A stretch of DNA of 64,000 nucleotides, from the NCBI GenBank assembly GCA_963978545.1, contig OZ021722.1, positions 13,045,801-13,109,800 on the forward strand. Reading direction: 5' to 3'. Source of the stretch: Linyphia triangularis (Eukaryota > Arthropoda > Arachnida > Araneae > Linyphiidae). Numbering within the stretch: position 1 is the first letter of the stretch; each line of letters begins with the position of its first letter. Positions 1-11,769 of this stretch are shown piece after piece. Made by a program: the position numbers and the translations under genes. The notes under the pieces are model-generated. The model was not told the DNA's origin. It worked only from the letters and a program-made list of their open reading frames with translations, and did no database searches.

Positions 1-1623
1 TTTAATTTAAGAAAAAAAAATTCGTGTCTTGAAATTTTTTTATTCCCAATTTTATTCATTATTTCCGACATCATGGTTTACCATCGAACGCCATTACATA
101 GAAAAGGTTAATAAAAAAAAAAAAAGAAGAAAAAAAAATGTCTTTTACTTTTTTTTCTTTATATCTCATCTCCTTTTACGAGCTTAATGTGCATTATTCT
201 GCTTAATTAATTCAGGATTTAAGAGGAGGAATATTTTTTCTTTCCCCGCATCGCTTATTTGGCGATTTTTTTGTATTGCTATCCGAAAAAAAAAAATTAC
301 TTGCCACAACTCGAAAAAGTGCGCCAAAAAATTGTCAAGGAGCAACAATAAGGTAATATGTACTAATTAACGAAAAGCATCAAGACTTAACGAAACAGAA
401 GTGGAAGAAAAAAAAAATTATCGCTCGAAATGAGAGATCTTAAAAACCAAGGGCGGGAGCATGCTAGAAGAAGCAATTTTCTACCAAATGAATGAATAAA
501 AATAGTGATATGCTAGCAAATTAGTTGCCACTTAAAGAGCCTTAAAACAAATACGAAAGAAATGCTTGCTAGGGAATTTTGAAGTACACACACACAGAAA
601 AAAAAATGCAAATTACCGAAACAAAAAACAAATTTCACAATCTAGTGAATTTAAGTGACAGCGACATTTTAAAAATGATACGACTTCAAATCAAATTTAT
701 GAGCGAAAACTTTTTTTTTTTCTAAATGGGCTCTTCAACTTTTTTTTTGTTTTGTTTATTTTTGTTGTAAAAACAGGGCTTTTTTGAAGGGGGGGGGGGG
801 GGTCGAGCAAAATAAATCAGTGTCAAAATGGAGGCATTTCCTTCGAAGTTTAATTAAAGCCTGAAGGCAAAAAATTTTATTCGTTAAGCTCAAAATTGGA
901 CAGTTTTGAATACATTGTTAAAGGGGGTTGACATGTTCTAAATAAGAGTATAAAAGGAATTTATCCCAGCTCAAATCAATCGAAAAAAAAAATTAAAAAA
1001 TATATACATATAATTAATAATAGTTTTTGAAATGTTGCCAACATGAGAGAAAAAATAATAAATTTTAAACTAAATTAATATGGATTTAAAAATCAACTCA
1101 ATTTCGTTTTTAACATTTTCGCTCGCTTCTTCCATAAGTCATTGTGTGCTGTCTAATTAGCAAATTGGAACAGTTTTTGACTAAGACAACTATAAAATGA
1201 CTTGTTAAGATTTAAACAATTAAATGCGGAAATATTTGTAATGTTTCTTAACCGCATAGTTTACAAATTCAAGCTAATTTCATTTTAAGAATTAATAATA
1301 TACCAAGAATAAAAATACATATTTCTAATATTAAAAATGTTTTTACATTTACGCTAGTTGTGTTTTTGTTTGTTTTCTATTAAATTAATAAGTAAATACA
1401 TTTTCAGATAACATAACTGACATGTGTTTCGCAATCTGCCAGATCAAAGGTATTTTTCAATTTAAGTTTCAAAAGAAATCAATAAAACAGCATTATTGAA
1501 AATTTAGAATAAACATGGGGAAAAATTAAACTATTCTTTAAAAGTTTTTATGTATAAATAAAAAATTTAAAACTAAAACTTTTATTAAAGTTTAAACAAA
1601 GCTAGAATTAGGATTTTTTTTGT
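1..1623. other. AT-rich sequence without a recognised gene
   Basis: There is no frame above background and no recognised repeat. The stretch is rich in A and T homopolymers and has a 14-base G run at about 789-802. It could be intron or intergenic DNA; the sequence does not decide. Confidence 0.6.
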
Positions 1624-1775
1624 TTTGTTGTACGCTCAAAGACCTATTTTTGAGCGCCACAACGGCCAATCAGGCTTGAGCAAACAGCTTAACGTGGATT
1701 CTGAATCACAACAAGCATTCCTACTCAATCCAGGATTCGAACCCGATACTTTTGGTACGCGAATTTGGAGCAAAA
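1624..1775 (-). mobile_element. SINE-2 copy, tRNA-derived, old
   Basis: It reads tail first on the + strand: a TTGT-rich tail, then the body phrase GACCTATTTTT, then the antisense B box (GGATTCGAACCC). The tRNA head is strongly diverged after 1755. SINE-2 as seen across the window is about 180 bp. It has a tRNA-like head (A-box-like GGTTAGCGCTCTGGC, B box GGGTTCGAAT), a body ending CGTTGAGCGTACAAA, and an (AACC)n tail. No clear target-site duplication is visible here. Confidence 0.7.
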
Positions 1776-2126
1776 TTAATGATAGGGAAAACCAGGTTGA
1801 AAATATGGTAATAGTACTAGACTTACCTGTTAGTTTCATGTCGTCCGTGTAATATTGAGTTCAGTCTTGAAGATCCGCGAGGGTCGAAAGATGAACCTAA
1901 CAATTTTAGAGAAAAATAGTATTAATTAAAATGTATGATTAGTCATTTCTAATTGAAGTAGGAAATTACTTGTGTACTTTTCATTGGTGTTTTTAATTAA
2001 AAGTATAAAAGTTAAAAAATGTTTTTATGTATATTATACATATAAACAGTATTCGTATGACACTTTTAGTATCACATCCATAATTAGGATCTAAATAATA
2101 TAATCCATAAAAACAGAGATTTTAGG

Positions 2127-2303
2127 TTGGTTGTTTTCAGATTATCTGGCGCCGTCAGCAACACAAGGGCTATAATGCGCCCAAACATACGTCATTAGAC
2201 AAGCCAACATACATTTACAAACACCCATGCCTTACTCGGGACTCGAACCCGCAACCTCGCGGTCTAGAAACTAGCACGCTAACCACTATGCTGTTTGATC
2301 GGC
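2127..2303 (-). mobile_element. SINE-1 copy, full length, with target-site duplication
   Basis: SINE-1 is the commonest repeat here, about 178 bp when complete. On its own strand it has a tRNA-like head with an A box (TATAGTGGTTAGCGTGC) and a B box (GGGTTCGAGTCCC). A unique body follows, containing TGTTGGCTTGTCTAATGACG and a GGCGC/GCGCC inverted pair. It ends ACAACCAACC. This copy has a perfect 14-bp duplication, ACAGAGATTTTAGG, at 2113-2126 and 2304-2317. RNA polymerase III transcription and LINE-driven retroposition are inferred from the family architecture. Confidence 0.92.
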
Positions 2304-2333
2304 ACAGAGATTTTAGGAAATCCTTTATATTCA

Positions 2334-2443
2334 TTGTTATTACTTTCAATTACCCATATGATGGGGTAATGAAACTATAGTATTCGGTTAAAAAAAAAAA
2401 AATATTGCATTTCTTCATGTTTTGGAACATCCTGATCTCAATC
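2334..2443 (+). mobile_element. MITE-1 fragment (centre plus start of one arm)
   Basis: It carries the central hairpin phrase (TACTTTCAATTACCC ... GGGTAATGAAA), then an A run and TTTCTTCATGTTTTGGAACA. The same order occurs at 61604-61730 and, interrupted by a SINE-like insert, at 59457-59900. It stops where the complete element at 2446 begins. Confidence 0.6.
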
Positions 2444-2445
2444 TA

Positions 2446-3804
2446 GGGGTGTGGAACAACGCACAGTTTTCAATTGCACTATAATACTGACGTGGATTTG
2501 TGTCATTTATCATTTTTATATTTTCACCATTCATTTAGAGAAAATGGCCAGATTGGCGATATTTTTTGAGATAATTCTTATATTGGTAAAAAAAGAAAAC
2601 TTATCCATAATGGTGATTTTGGCGATATACTTTTCGATAATTTTTATATTATCCTTTCTTATAAGTGAAACTGAGAAGAGAAGAAAAAACGATCGTTGAT
2701 GAGCTATGTTCAAGCAAAGAGAACTCTGTGTTAAAAGCATTCGTTTTTCAACTTTTTACGCCAGTAAAGCATTTTTACGAGAATTTCGGAGGTGGGGATG
2801 CTTAGAACACTTAAGAGGCATTACCACAGCGATATTGAACGCAATCGGTAGAGCCGTTTTTTAGCAATTACTGAAAAATATGATTTTTTCAATGGAAGCT
2901 ACCTTATGCGCATGCGCGATTTTGACAAAAACCTTAATGGTAGGTCCTTGGGTCATCTCCAACTTGCACACCAAATTTGAACATCATAGGTCTATTTGTT
3001 CGGGAGTTATGCTGACCACGTACACACATACGCACAGACATAAATTTTTTCTAGATCACTTTTTTGAAATCAGGATTTTCCAAAACGTGGAAAAATGGGA
3101 GGGGGGGGGGGGGAATCGATTTTTTTTTTTTTTTTTACCCAATACTATACATTCATCACCCTATGTAAAAACATGGGTAATTGAGAGTAAAAAGTGATCT
3201 AGAAAAAAATTCTGAGTGTATGTGTACGTGGTTAACATAACTCAAGGACACTTTGACCTACGATGTTCAAATTTGGTGTGCGGGTTGGTGATGGCACAAG
3301 GACCTACCAATATGGTTTTTGTCCAAATTACGCATGCGCATAAGGTAGCTGCCTTTGGAAAAATCATGTTTTTCAGTAATTGCTAAGAAACGGCTCTAAC
3401 GATTTTGTTCAAACTCGCTGTGGTAATGCCTCAGAAGATGTTCTGAACTTTCCATCGCCAAAATTATTATAAAAATGCGATAAAAGCGTAAAAAGTTATA
3501 AAACGAGTGTCTGTAGCACAGGGCTCTCTACCCTTGAGCGTCGCCCATCAACAATTGATTTTTTTTGCGTTTCATGCTCAATCAAGGACAATGTACTGTC
3601 TATCGAATAAAATTGACAATTTTGCCATTTCAGCGTGTGTTTTTTTCTGCTCATGCAAAAATTATTGCCAAAAATATCGCCAAACTGGCCATTTTTATTT
3701 AAATGAGTGAAATTAAGAAAATTGTAAGTAACACCATGTTAAAATTTACTGCAATGACCAATATTATATAGAGTAATTGAAAGTTGTGTGATGTTCCACA
3801 CCCC
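2446..3804. mobile_element. MITE-1, complete inverted-arm DNA element
   Basis: Both ends carry the inverted terminus GGGGTGTGGAACA..., flanked on each side by TA (2444-2445 and 3805-3806). The element consists of two roughly 650-bp arms in inverted orientation around a short centre at about 3120-3200. Shared arm landmarks include GCGCATGCGC-type sequence, CAAATTTGGTGTGCGGGTT and a TTTCAATTAC motif just inside the terminus. It has no transposase frame, so it is non-autonomous. The TA duplication fits the Tc1/mariner group, but the superfamily is inferred from TA alone. G and T runs near the centre probably mark replication slippage. Confidence 0.8.
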
Positions 3805-3834
3805 TAGTTTTTCTATTTATTAACACAGAGCAGC

Positions 3835-4375
3835 ACCGATATCAAAAACATTTCTATCACCAAAATGTGCGGCAAATTACGTTTCAAAATTTATTTATTA
3901 AAAATGAACATGAACGTCATTCAAATATCATTTATTTATACTGATTGAAGTAATTTTATTATTTATTTATTAATTAAATAAAAAAAGTTTGGCAACAGGA
4001 AAGAGTTTCATCAATGGTCGGTTGGTTGATTTCAGATTATCTGGCGCCGTCAGCAACACGAGGGCAATAATGCGCCGTAACATTCGTCATTAGACAAGCC
4101 AACATACATTTACAAACACCCATGCCTTACACGGGACTCGGAACCCGCAACCTCGTGGTCTAGAAGCTAGCACGCTAACCACTATACCGTTTGGTCGATT
4201 TAACAATGGTCGGATTTTAACGATATTGAATGACTGCAATTTAGATTATTAGTACTGCGTAATTTCACCTTTTAGTGACAATAACAGCTTCAAAATTTGA
4301 TAGAAGGCATTGTCATCGACATCGAACCTATCTGCCAAGTTTCAGTCTGATTATATGATAACAAGGGGGTTAATT
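3835..4375 (+). repeat. Family C interspersed repeat, interrupted by a SINE-1
   Basis: It shares with 57100-57290 and 58690-59145 the ordered phrases ATGTGCGGCAAA, TTTCAAAATTTATT, TTGGCAACAGGAAAGAGTTT and CAATGGTCGG. Further on it shares TTTTAGTGACA...AACAGC and a TAAGTTTCAG-like phrase ahead of CAAGGGGGTT. It is non-coding and its termini are not defined, so the class is unknown. The SINE at 4022-4203 lies inside it. Confidence 0.65.
4022..4203 (-). mobile_element. SINE-1 copy inserted in family C repeat
   Basis: Complete copy with antisense B box and A box and an extra base beside the B box. The target-site duplication CAATGGTCGG lies at 4012-4021 and 4204-4213. The target sequence matches the intact family C copy at about 58875. 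Confidence 0.9.
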
Positions 4376-4778
4376 ATGATAAAAAAAAAAAAAAAAAGAC
4401 TTCTTAGCTTTAAAATGATATACCTGTGAAACAGTGAGAAACAGAAAGAATATACAAGTTAAATAAAAAGGCATAGAATCTTAAGTACACTGGTTTAACA
4501 AAATTTATAGATGGTAGTAAATTTGATGACGGCTCCTTATAGGGGTCCGTTACCTCCATAGAAACCCATATTAAATTCTACAAGTTAAGGTACACTTTTC
4601 TCTGGAATCAACTGTCCGATATGCACGAAATTTTTGCAACATATTATTTAAATACTAAACAATACTTTAACACGAGATTTTTTATTCTTATTTTTATTAT
4701 TTTCAAAACATTGAAATAAATATGGCTTTTTTAAAAAGTATCCATAAAAGTTTATAAACTATCAACTTAAAATAGTTC

Positions 4779-4809
<31 letters not shown>

Positions 4810-5296
4810 TATTTGCATTATTCCCCGGTCCCCTTCTGTTAAAATATTTAGGTGCGACTTATATTACCTTAAGAAAATCAGAATTTTATCTATGGAAGGT
4901 TTGGAGAAAAATGTACCTTAAGGTGGGGGACAAAAAAACATTGAGAAAATGTGATTTGAAATTACGTCAGTAGACGGGTAAGTGAGTAGTGCGAGTTTAG
5001 TGAGTAGTTTACTTCAAAATAAATTATTAAAAATACTTCTAAGTAAGATATTGTAACAAATAAGGTATCATTTTGAAGAAAAGAATTTAAATTTTAATAA
5101 ACAATAATCTACTCAAAATTGGAAAATTTTTAAGGTGCTGGGACCCCTGAAACTATGCCGTTGATGCCTATTTTGACTTGGAAGGATTTGTCAATAAATA
5201 AAATTGGTGAACTTGGGGTACTGTGTTGCAAAACCACTGCATTTTGAAAAAGTAACCACTTGGGTGAGAAAAGATATCACAGATATTTCTTGACTG
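4376..5296. other. No recognised feature
   Basis: Plain AT-rich sequence with A runs at 4380-4397 and 4782-4809. No coding frame or repeat match was noticed. Confidence 0.5.
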
Positions 5297-5440
5297 TTGG
5301 TTGGTTTGTACGCTTCAAAGACCTATCTTTATACACAATGACGTCTGATCAGGCCGTGGCCTACAGCTTAAGGTGGATTCCGAACCACAACCATGAATAA
5401 CCCAGGATTCGAACCCTTGTCATGCGAGGCATATCAGCAC
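5297..5440 (-). mobile_element. SINE-2 copy, partial head
   Basis: It begins with the tail (TTGGTTGGTTTGTACGC). The body follows (AAAGACCTATC, CAATGACG, GGTGGATTCCGAACCACAA), then the antisense B box GGATTCGAACCC. The distal tRNA head is degraded. No clear duplication was seen. Confidence 0.8.
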
Positions 5441-6081
5441 AGAAAATATGTACTCATTCCTCTGTACTTAGATTGTGTTGCTAATTTCAACATCGTAACT
5501 AATTTCGCAAACCTGCGTAGTCATAATTCCATCCCTGCCCATAAAACAGGCGATTTGTATCTCATTTCTTTCACTCCTATTTCAATGTATCGCGGTTATT
5601 TCATTTTTATGGTAAAGAGTTCTTTCTAAAAAAACCCTGTATTTCCCTATGAAAATTTGTTTATGCAAGCTTTCATTTGGAAATTACGAATGAAAATAAT
5701 CATGGAGCGTAACTATTATAAGTGATATTCAAGAAATTTGACTGTTAGTTATTAAGTTCTAAATTTGTTTATAAACCATGTAAATAGAGTACTAAATAAA
5801 ATCAGTTGACGCTGTTATTGAAATGTGGGCCTGAGAAGTAAAGAGGTACGAGTGAATTTTCTTGACCTTTGATAAAATACACTGTTAAGTTTCTTATTTA
5901 TATTAAATTCGTACTGAAATTATTTGCTGTTAAAATACTAACCTCTGGGATGAAGGTATCACTAGTTTTCATAGAATATAATATAAATAAGAAACTTTAA
6001 AGTATATTTACTCAAAAGTTAAGAAAATTGCGAGCTAATTAAAAATCTCGAGCATCCGTTTTTTTCAAAGTAAAATAAATG

Positions 6082-6171
<90 letters not shown>

Positions 6172-6766
6172 GATGCTTATAGTTTATAAAAATTATTTCA
6201 TATTCTTCTTTCTCTAGAATTAGATTTTTGAAAGCATATTTGCCATCCACTTTATTTTAAGAAATACAAAAGCTTGCAAATTCTTACGAAAACCACGAGT
6301 AAGAAAATACTTCATGTAATTGAAACTGGATTACCTAGAAAATCGCACAACTTACCATTTATTTATCATGCTAATGTGTCAAAGTGCGAATTGAAATTTA
6401 TTTTTTAAAAACCACCTTAAGAATATCACTCCTGAAAATCCTCAAGCGATAAAAATTAAACTAATAAAAGAAAACACAATATTTACCTAACGCTTGCTAT
6501 TACTCAGAAAACACGCGCATTCATCTATAAAAATGTATTCTAAAGGCAACGCTCAGTATATATTTCATCTTTAATACACCTCACCAACAACAAAAACCAT
6601 TTCTGTTTTTAGACAAATATTTGAAAAACAAACACACGCACACAAAAAAAAAAAATTCTATCCAACACGCCTTAGCAAATTTGCTCAGATGTGACAATTT
6701 TTACAGTCATCGTCATTGACCGATGTAATTAAGGAAAGGAATGCTTAAATAAATGACGGCAGGAAC

Positions 6767-6797
<31 letters not shown>

Positions 6798-7743
6798 CCA
6801 AACGTTTTGAAAGAGCATAAAACTGGATATTCGCAAGCGGGGTCTTCTGTTTACTTTTAATTAGTGAATCTTACCACGGCACTGGCAACTCTCCCCCCCT
6901 TGCCTTCCTTAATACCACTTCATTTCTATAAGCATTTCAGTTTATGGTGTTTACGCAAGTAATTGGAAGTAATATACAAACAGATCGTAATTCTTTCGTG
7001 GGGTATACAGGAGAGATTGTTTGCACATAACACCCCATCTTACAATAGATCCACGTTTTCTTCAGTAATTTATTAGGGAACCGTTATTATTTTTTTTCAT
7101 GGTATTTATATTAATAAAATCTCAGTGCTTAATTTCGTTCTCTTTGTTTTAAAGTAGATTCTTTTTGATTCATTTTCTAGTGTATGAATCTAAATAAATT
7201 ATAATTATTATTTGGGGAATCAAAGGGGTAGGTGGAGTGAATGAGTAATCGACTTCAACCCTTGCATTTATATTACTTAATAACTGATGGGTCGTATCAG
7301 ATAATTAGTTCCGCAAATGCGTCGATTCTTTAAGGGGCAGAACGAATATTTTTTGCGCAAAAGGGTTATAATCAGTATTATTTATTAATATTAATAATTC
7401 TCTTCTCTGTCTAAGTCGAGGAGTGTGTGATTGAAATTAATGAGCAGAAGTTAATTTCTTAGACGGTCTTTTGCTTTTAGGTAATGAAATGGCCGAGTTG
7501 TGTTTGTCGGGCGCTTTCGAAACGTTGAGATGAATTTGGTAATTGATATTCAGCAATTAATTCCATTTATTGGCTCGAGATACTTTGAACTAAGATATTG
7601 TTTTATATAAGTATAAGTTTTTTTTTTAGTAAATGAGGACCATGTGCTTCGTATAGCGCTATGAAATTTAGCAAGTATGAAACAAATTACCAGACTAATT
7701 ACTTAAATATTAAACTTATTTGCATACATTTTTAAACTCAAAT
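5441..7743. other. AT-rich sequence without a recognised gene
   Basis: Contains a long TA microsatellite (listed separately) and A runs at about 6647 and 6767-6794. No coding frame is supported. One open frame here is only the translation of the TA repeat. Confidence 0.5.
6084..6168. repeat. (TA)n microsatellite
   Basis: About 42 uninterrupted TA units. Such a tract is expected to be length-polymorphic and prone to cruciform formation. Confidence 0.98.
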
Positions 7744-7747
7744 TTAA

Positions 7748-8465
7748 AGGAAAAATCTGCTTCAAATCGCAAAACTCTCAAAAATCAGGGAAGATTTGTA
7801 AGGGTGTAAACAACAAAAGCAAAATAAAATCAACACAAAAGAAGGAAACCCTATGACGGAGAAGCATACTAAAAAGGAAATACATAATAACTAGTATAAT
7901 AATAACAGTTTTTTATATAAAAAATACTTTTTTAAAAGTTATTCTCAGATTGTAGTTTTTTCGATTTAGCATTTCATTCAAAGAGTAATAACTGCAGTTT
8001 AAATAATATTTTTTGAAATTTGTTTTTTGATATATAATCTGCATACATTGTTGAATGTTTTGACCCTAAATACTAAGTGATTTGTAAATAAATATTTTTT
8101 TAATTGAATTTTAAAGATAAGTTTCTGTATAAAAAAACTTGGATTTTTCTAATAGATTCAGTTAAAGCAAGATATCACAAAATATACACACTGTAAAATT
8201 CTGTTAATAGGGTCAAAACAAAGAACAGGGTATTCCGCATTATTGAACACCAAAATTGTATAGGTGGGTTAATTAGAATTTTTGTCATTACCGTTCGAAA
8301 TTAGCCTAATTAGTTTATTAAATGTTAATTAATTATTAAAATTGAAGAAATTTTAAATTTTTTTTTATTGGAAACAGTTTAACAAATAATGTACTTTTCA
8401 AGGTGCAAATGTCTAATTTTTAAATTGAAAACTAAACAAAAAATGTTGAAACCTATACGTATACC
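7748..8465 (+). mobile_element. TTAA-flanked element, copy 1
   Basis: About 0.72 kb and nearly collinear with 25497-26209 and, inverted, 30514-31228. The right end keeps the terminus (CCTATACGTATACC, then TTAA at 8466-8469). The left end is mutated, although TTAA is present at 7744-7747. Internal landmarks are AAGGAAACCCTATGA, GTTTTGACCCTA and CAAGGTGCAAA. There is no transposase frame. Its right end lies 37 bp from a MITE-1 half copy. Confidence 0.8.
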
Positions 8466-8502
8466 TTAACGTACTTTCACGTCAACAAAATATATCAAAA
8501 TA

Positions 8503-9255
8503 CGTGTGTGAAATGTCGCACTACTTTCAATTACACAATACTGACCATTGCGTTTCAATTTGATGTAGATTGGTGTTATTTACCGTTTCCATTATTTAAA
8601 TACCAGTTTTGTAATATTGTTGGTGCTAATTATTGCATAGTTTTTTCGGCTAGGTGAAACAGAGGAGGATCAGTCGTTGAGGAGCATTTCCCATTGGACA
8701 ATGCTCAATGAAAGATTCATCAATGTTAAAGAAATTCGCGTTTCAAATATTTAAGCGATCATAGACCTTGTACGAAAATTTTGTAGGTGGGGATGTTTAG
8801 AACAACATAAAAGGCCTAACTATAACGATTTTGATCAAATTCTTTACAATAATTTTCCGGCTTCTAGACCGCGAGGTTGCGGGTTCGAGTCCCGTGTAAG
8901 GCATGGGTGTTTGTAAATGTATGTTGGCTTGTCAAATGACGAATGTTTCGGCGCATTATAGCCCTCGTGTTGCTGACGGCGCCAGTCTATCTGAAAACAA
9001 CCAATAATTTTCCGGCGATTGCTGGAAAACATGCTATGCGCAAGCGCAATTTTGACGAAAATCTTAACTATGTATCCCATGGCCATCATAAACTCATGTA
9101 CAAATACTGAGCAACTTTGTTAAATCCATTCAGAAGTAATGCTAACTATAGACACACACACAGACAATTGTTTGAACTCGTGACGTTTCAAAACGCGAAG
9201 AACGAAGAATAATACAATTTCTTTAATTTAATAAAAACTTAGAGTAAAAGAAGTT
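8503..9255 (-). mobile_element. MITE-1 half copy, interrupted by a SINE-1
   Basis: It runs from a decayed terminus (GTGTGTGAAATGTCGCA) through the arm to the central AGAGTAAAAG phrase. Conserved points are GGTGGGGATGTTTAGAACA, GCGCAATTTTGACGAAAATCTTAA and an ACACACACAGACA stretch. Only one of the two arms is present. The SINE at 8861-9001 splits it. Confidence 0.7.
8861..9001 (+). mobile_element. SINE-1 copy, 5'-truncated
   Basis: It starts at CTTCTAGACC, so the A box is missing, while the B box and the 3' end are intact. A 14-bp duplication CAATAATTTTCCGG lies at 8847-8860 and 9002-9015. Loss of the 5' end together with a duplication is the signature of target-primed reverse transcription. 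Confidence 0.93.
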
Positions 9256-10565
9256 AATTTTCATGTTCAAACTTTTTCCTACAAAGCTAATGAAGGAAAT
9301 CTAATTATCATAAAATTTGATGTGTTCTTAAAGTTAGTGGAAGGCCATGTTTCCAAAATAAAGAACTTAAACAATTTTACTCGAGTACTTAAATAAAAGT
9401 TTCTGTAGAATTACTTTAAAAATTATATTATTCTTAGGTATTAGTTATACTTTATATATTTCTAAGTTACAAGTTTTGTTACAGGTATATCGCCAAACTT
9501 GACGACTTGATGATATTTTTGTTTACGAAACCCCATCCCCCCTTGAAATCGGCATTGTTTTGGTAATTATCTGCCCTTACACTTAAAACAAAGAGATTTT
9601 TCAGTTATTGGATATCACTAAAGTGTATCAGAATATTATCTGGACAGCAAAACACCGTAATAGAAAGTATTGTATAAATGGCCTTATATAGTAATGCAGA
9701 GGCTGTCACAACTTATTTTTCATACCTACATACGTATACAAACTGCAAACTATCCATCCTGAAAACTCCCCAAGAACCCTCATGTTTACAAACAGGTCCA
9801 GTTTTTTTTCAAAAAGACATTATAAATTCTCCTAAACAAGAATTTCAACTTAATAAACCCCCAAAAAAAGAAGGAAAGCGAAAAAGGTGTGAAGAGTGGT
9901 AAAAATTTCTTTATATATAAAAAAAATAAAAAAATAAAGAAACCCAAGAAAAGTGCTTAGAATGCCTCAAATGAAGAATGGTAGCATCTCAGGCATCCAT
10001 ATCCAAGAGTGTTCTAAAGACTCCTTTTTCCTTCGACGTTGTAGTAGTCCTGGCCTATTGTAATCAAGGCTCGAGCACTAAAAGCTTTCTTATGTTCATG
10101 GGAGAGAGAGCTCTGCGAGTCCTGTTTAAACAAATGCCAATGAAGGAGTTATATTCAGTGGCGAGGCGTGAGGAGGGGGGAGGGGGGGGAGGTTCGAGAT
10201 TTATTTGGGAGGGGGCTTTGAGTGACGAGCCTCAAATGAAGGAGGGTCCGATGTGCGTCTTATTGCTTGCTGCTCTTGGGGGGGGTGAGGATTGGTAAAT
10301 AGGGAGGGGTTGTAAGGAAAGTGAGGAGGACTGTTTGTAGTTTGTGGGTGTGAAAGTACTTATTGCGACTTCTTTGGGGAAAAAATTGAATTATTTTATT
10401 TTTCACAAAGAATTGTACAATTGTTTAAAAGGGGGGGGGGGGGGCACATTTTTTTTCTCGGAATCCATTTTGAGGTTTTTAGCGCATCGCAATATTTGAA
10501 TTGTTGTCTACAAAATGGTTTAACTCGGTGGGCATGGTAATAGTCCGAAGTATTTTTTTTAAATG
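9256..10565. other. No recognised gene; G-rich low-complexity patch
   Basis: From about 10160 to 10330 the + strand is markedly G-rich, with several GGGG runs and another long G run at 10431-10444. The 106-codon open frame over it (9978-10298) is probably compositional. The rest is plain AT-rich DNA. Confidence 0.45.
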
Positions 10566-10740
10566 CAGTCAACTCGCGTTAACTCGAAGTCTCATAAGTC
10601 GAATATTCGCTATAATTCAATAGAAAATTCGATATAATTCAATAGAAAATAACTTCTGAGTGACTTCCGATAACTCGTACTTTGGATAACTCGAAGAATT
10701 TGACCAGTCCCTTGAACTTCGAGTTATATCGAGTTGACTG
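10566..10740. mobile_element. Short pogo/Tigger-like MITE
   Basis: Inverted termini CAGTCAACTCG...TAACTCGAAG are found at both ends of a 175-bp element. The right end is followed by TA; the left flank is TG, probably mutated. Termini starting CAGTC and rich in TAACTCGA resemble those known from pogo/Tigger elements. Classification rests on that resemblance only. No coding content. Confidence 0.7.
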
Positions 10741-11216
10741 TATTTTTCGAAAAAATAACATCACTGAAAAAAAAAAAAAAAAACGTCTTCTTTGTAATTT
10801 TTAACGCTGTTTTTTCACACAAATGTGCCTTTTTCTCCGGATCTATTCAATATTTTGCTTTGACATTTTTTTACTAGTACATAATGTATTTTTACACAAA
10901 CAAACATGTGTTTTTACAGAAATGTAGATCAGATTTTTTTAAAAAAAAATTCCTAATAATTTAAAAAAAAAAAAAAAAAAAAAAAATTCCTAATCATTTT
11001 TTTTTGTTTTGAAAATTTTATAAAAACATTGTCAAAATATCATAAATCCTAAATAAAACGTTATTTTTAAAAAAGCATACATCAGTCTATGTAAAATATT
11101 TTAATATAGGCTGTGCAAAATTTGAAAGCAGTACTATGAGTAGTTTCTGAGAAAAAGGTACATAAAAAAGGCCTTTTTAACATGGACTAGGTAGAGCCTT
11201 CCGACCCCCCCCCCCC

Positions 11217-11388
11217 GGTCAGCGTGCTAGCTTCTAGACCGTGAGGTTGCGGGTTCGAGTCCCGTGTTAGGCATGGGTGTTTGTAAATGTATGTCGGCTT
11301 GTCTAATGACGAATGTTTCGGCGCATTATAGCCCTCGTGTTGCTGACGGCGCCAGATAATCTGAAAACAACCAACCGACCGACCGACC
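11217..11388 (+). mobile_element. SINE-1 copy, slightly 5'-truncated
   Basis: It begins inside the A box (GGTCAGCGTGC), directly after a 14-base C run, and has an intact B box. The tail ends with several CCGA units rather than plain AACC. The duplication cannot be separated from the tail repeat. Confidence 0.88.
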
Positions 11389-11769
11389 TCCCACCCCAAA
11401 TAGCAGCAGTAAAAAGCATTGAAGCTTAAATCAGGAATGTTAAACTTCTCGACTCAACAGCAGTGAAACACAAGCTTTCTGACATCGAATAAAAAATCAA
11501 AATCAGAGCTGCATCCACGACAGTTCAATACCAAATACATCGACAGAATTGGTATGGGTGAAAGTTTTCAGTATTTTCACCGATTTCAGTAATTTTTTAT
11601 TTTCTTTTACTTTCAATTACGGATAATTACGGAAATGTCTTACTGGGTAAAAAATTTGCACTAGTTCTACAGCCAACAAAGAATTCAAAATGGAACCTGC
11701 ATACTTCCAGACTTCTCCAAACCACAGATGGAATGAGTATTTTTCTCCCGCATTTTTTTTTTCTTAAGT

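Noticed and set aside
6065..6250. 61-codon frame with repeated YI
   Set aside because: A direct translation of the TA microsatellite.
9978..10298. 106-codon frame rich in glycine
   Set aside because: It follows a G-rich low-complexity patch. No domain and no support from codon pattern.
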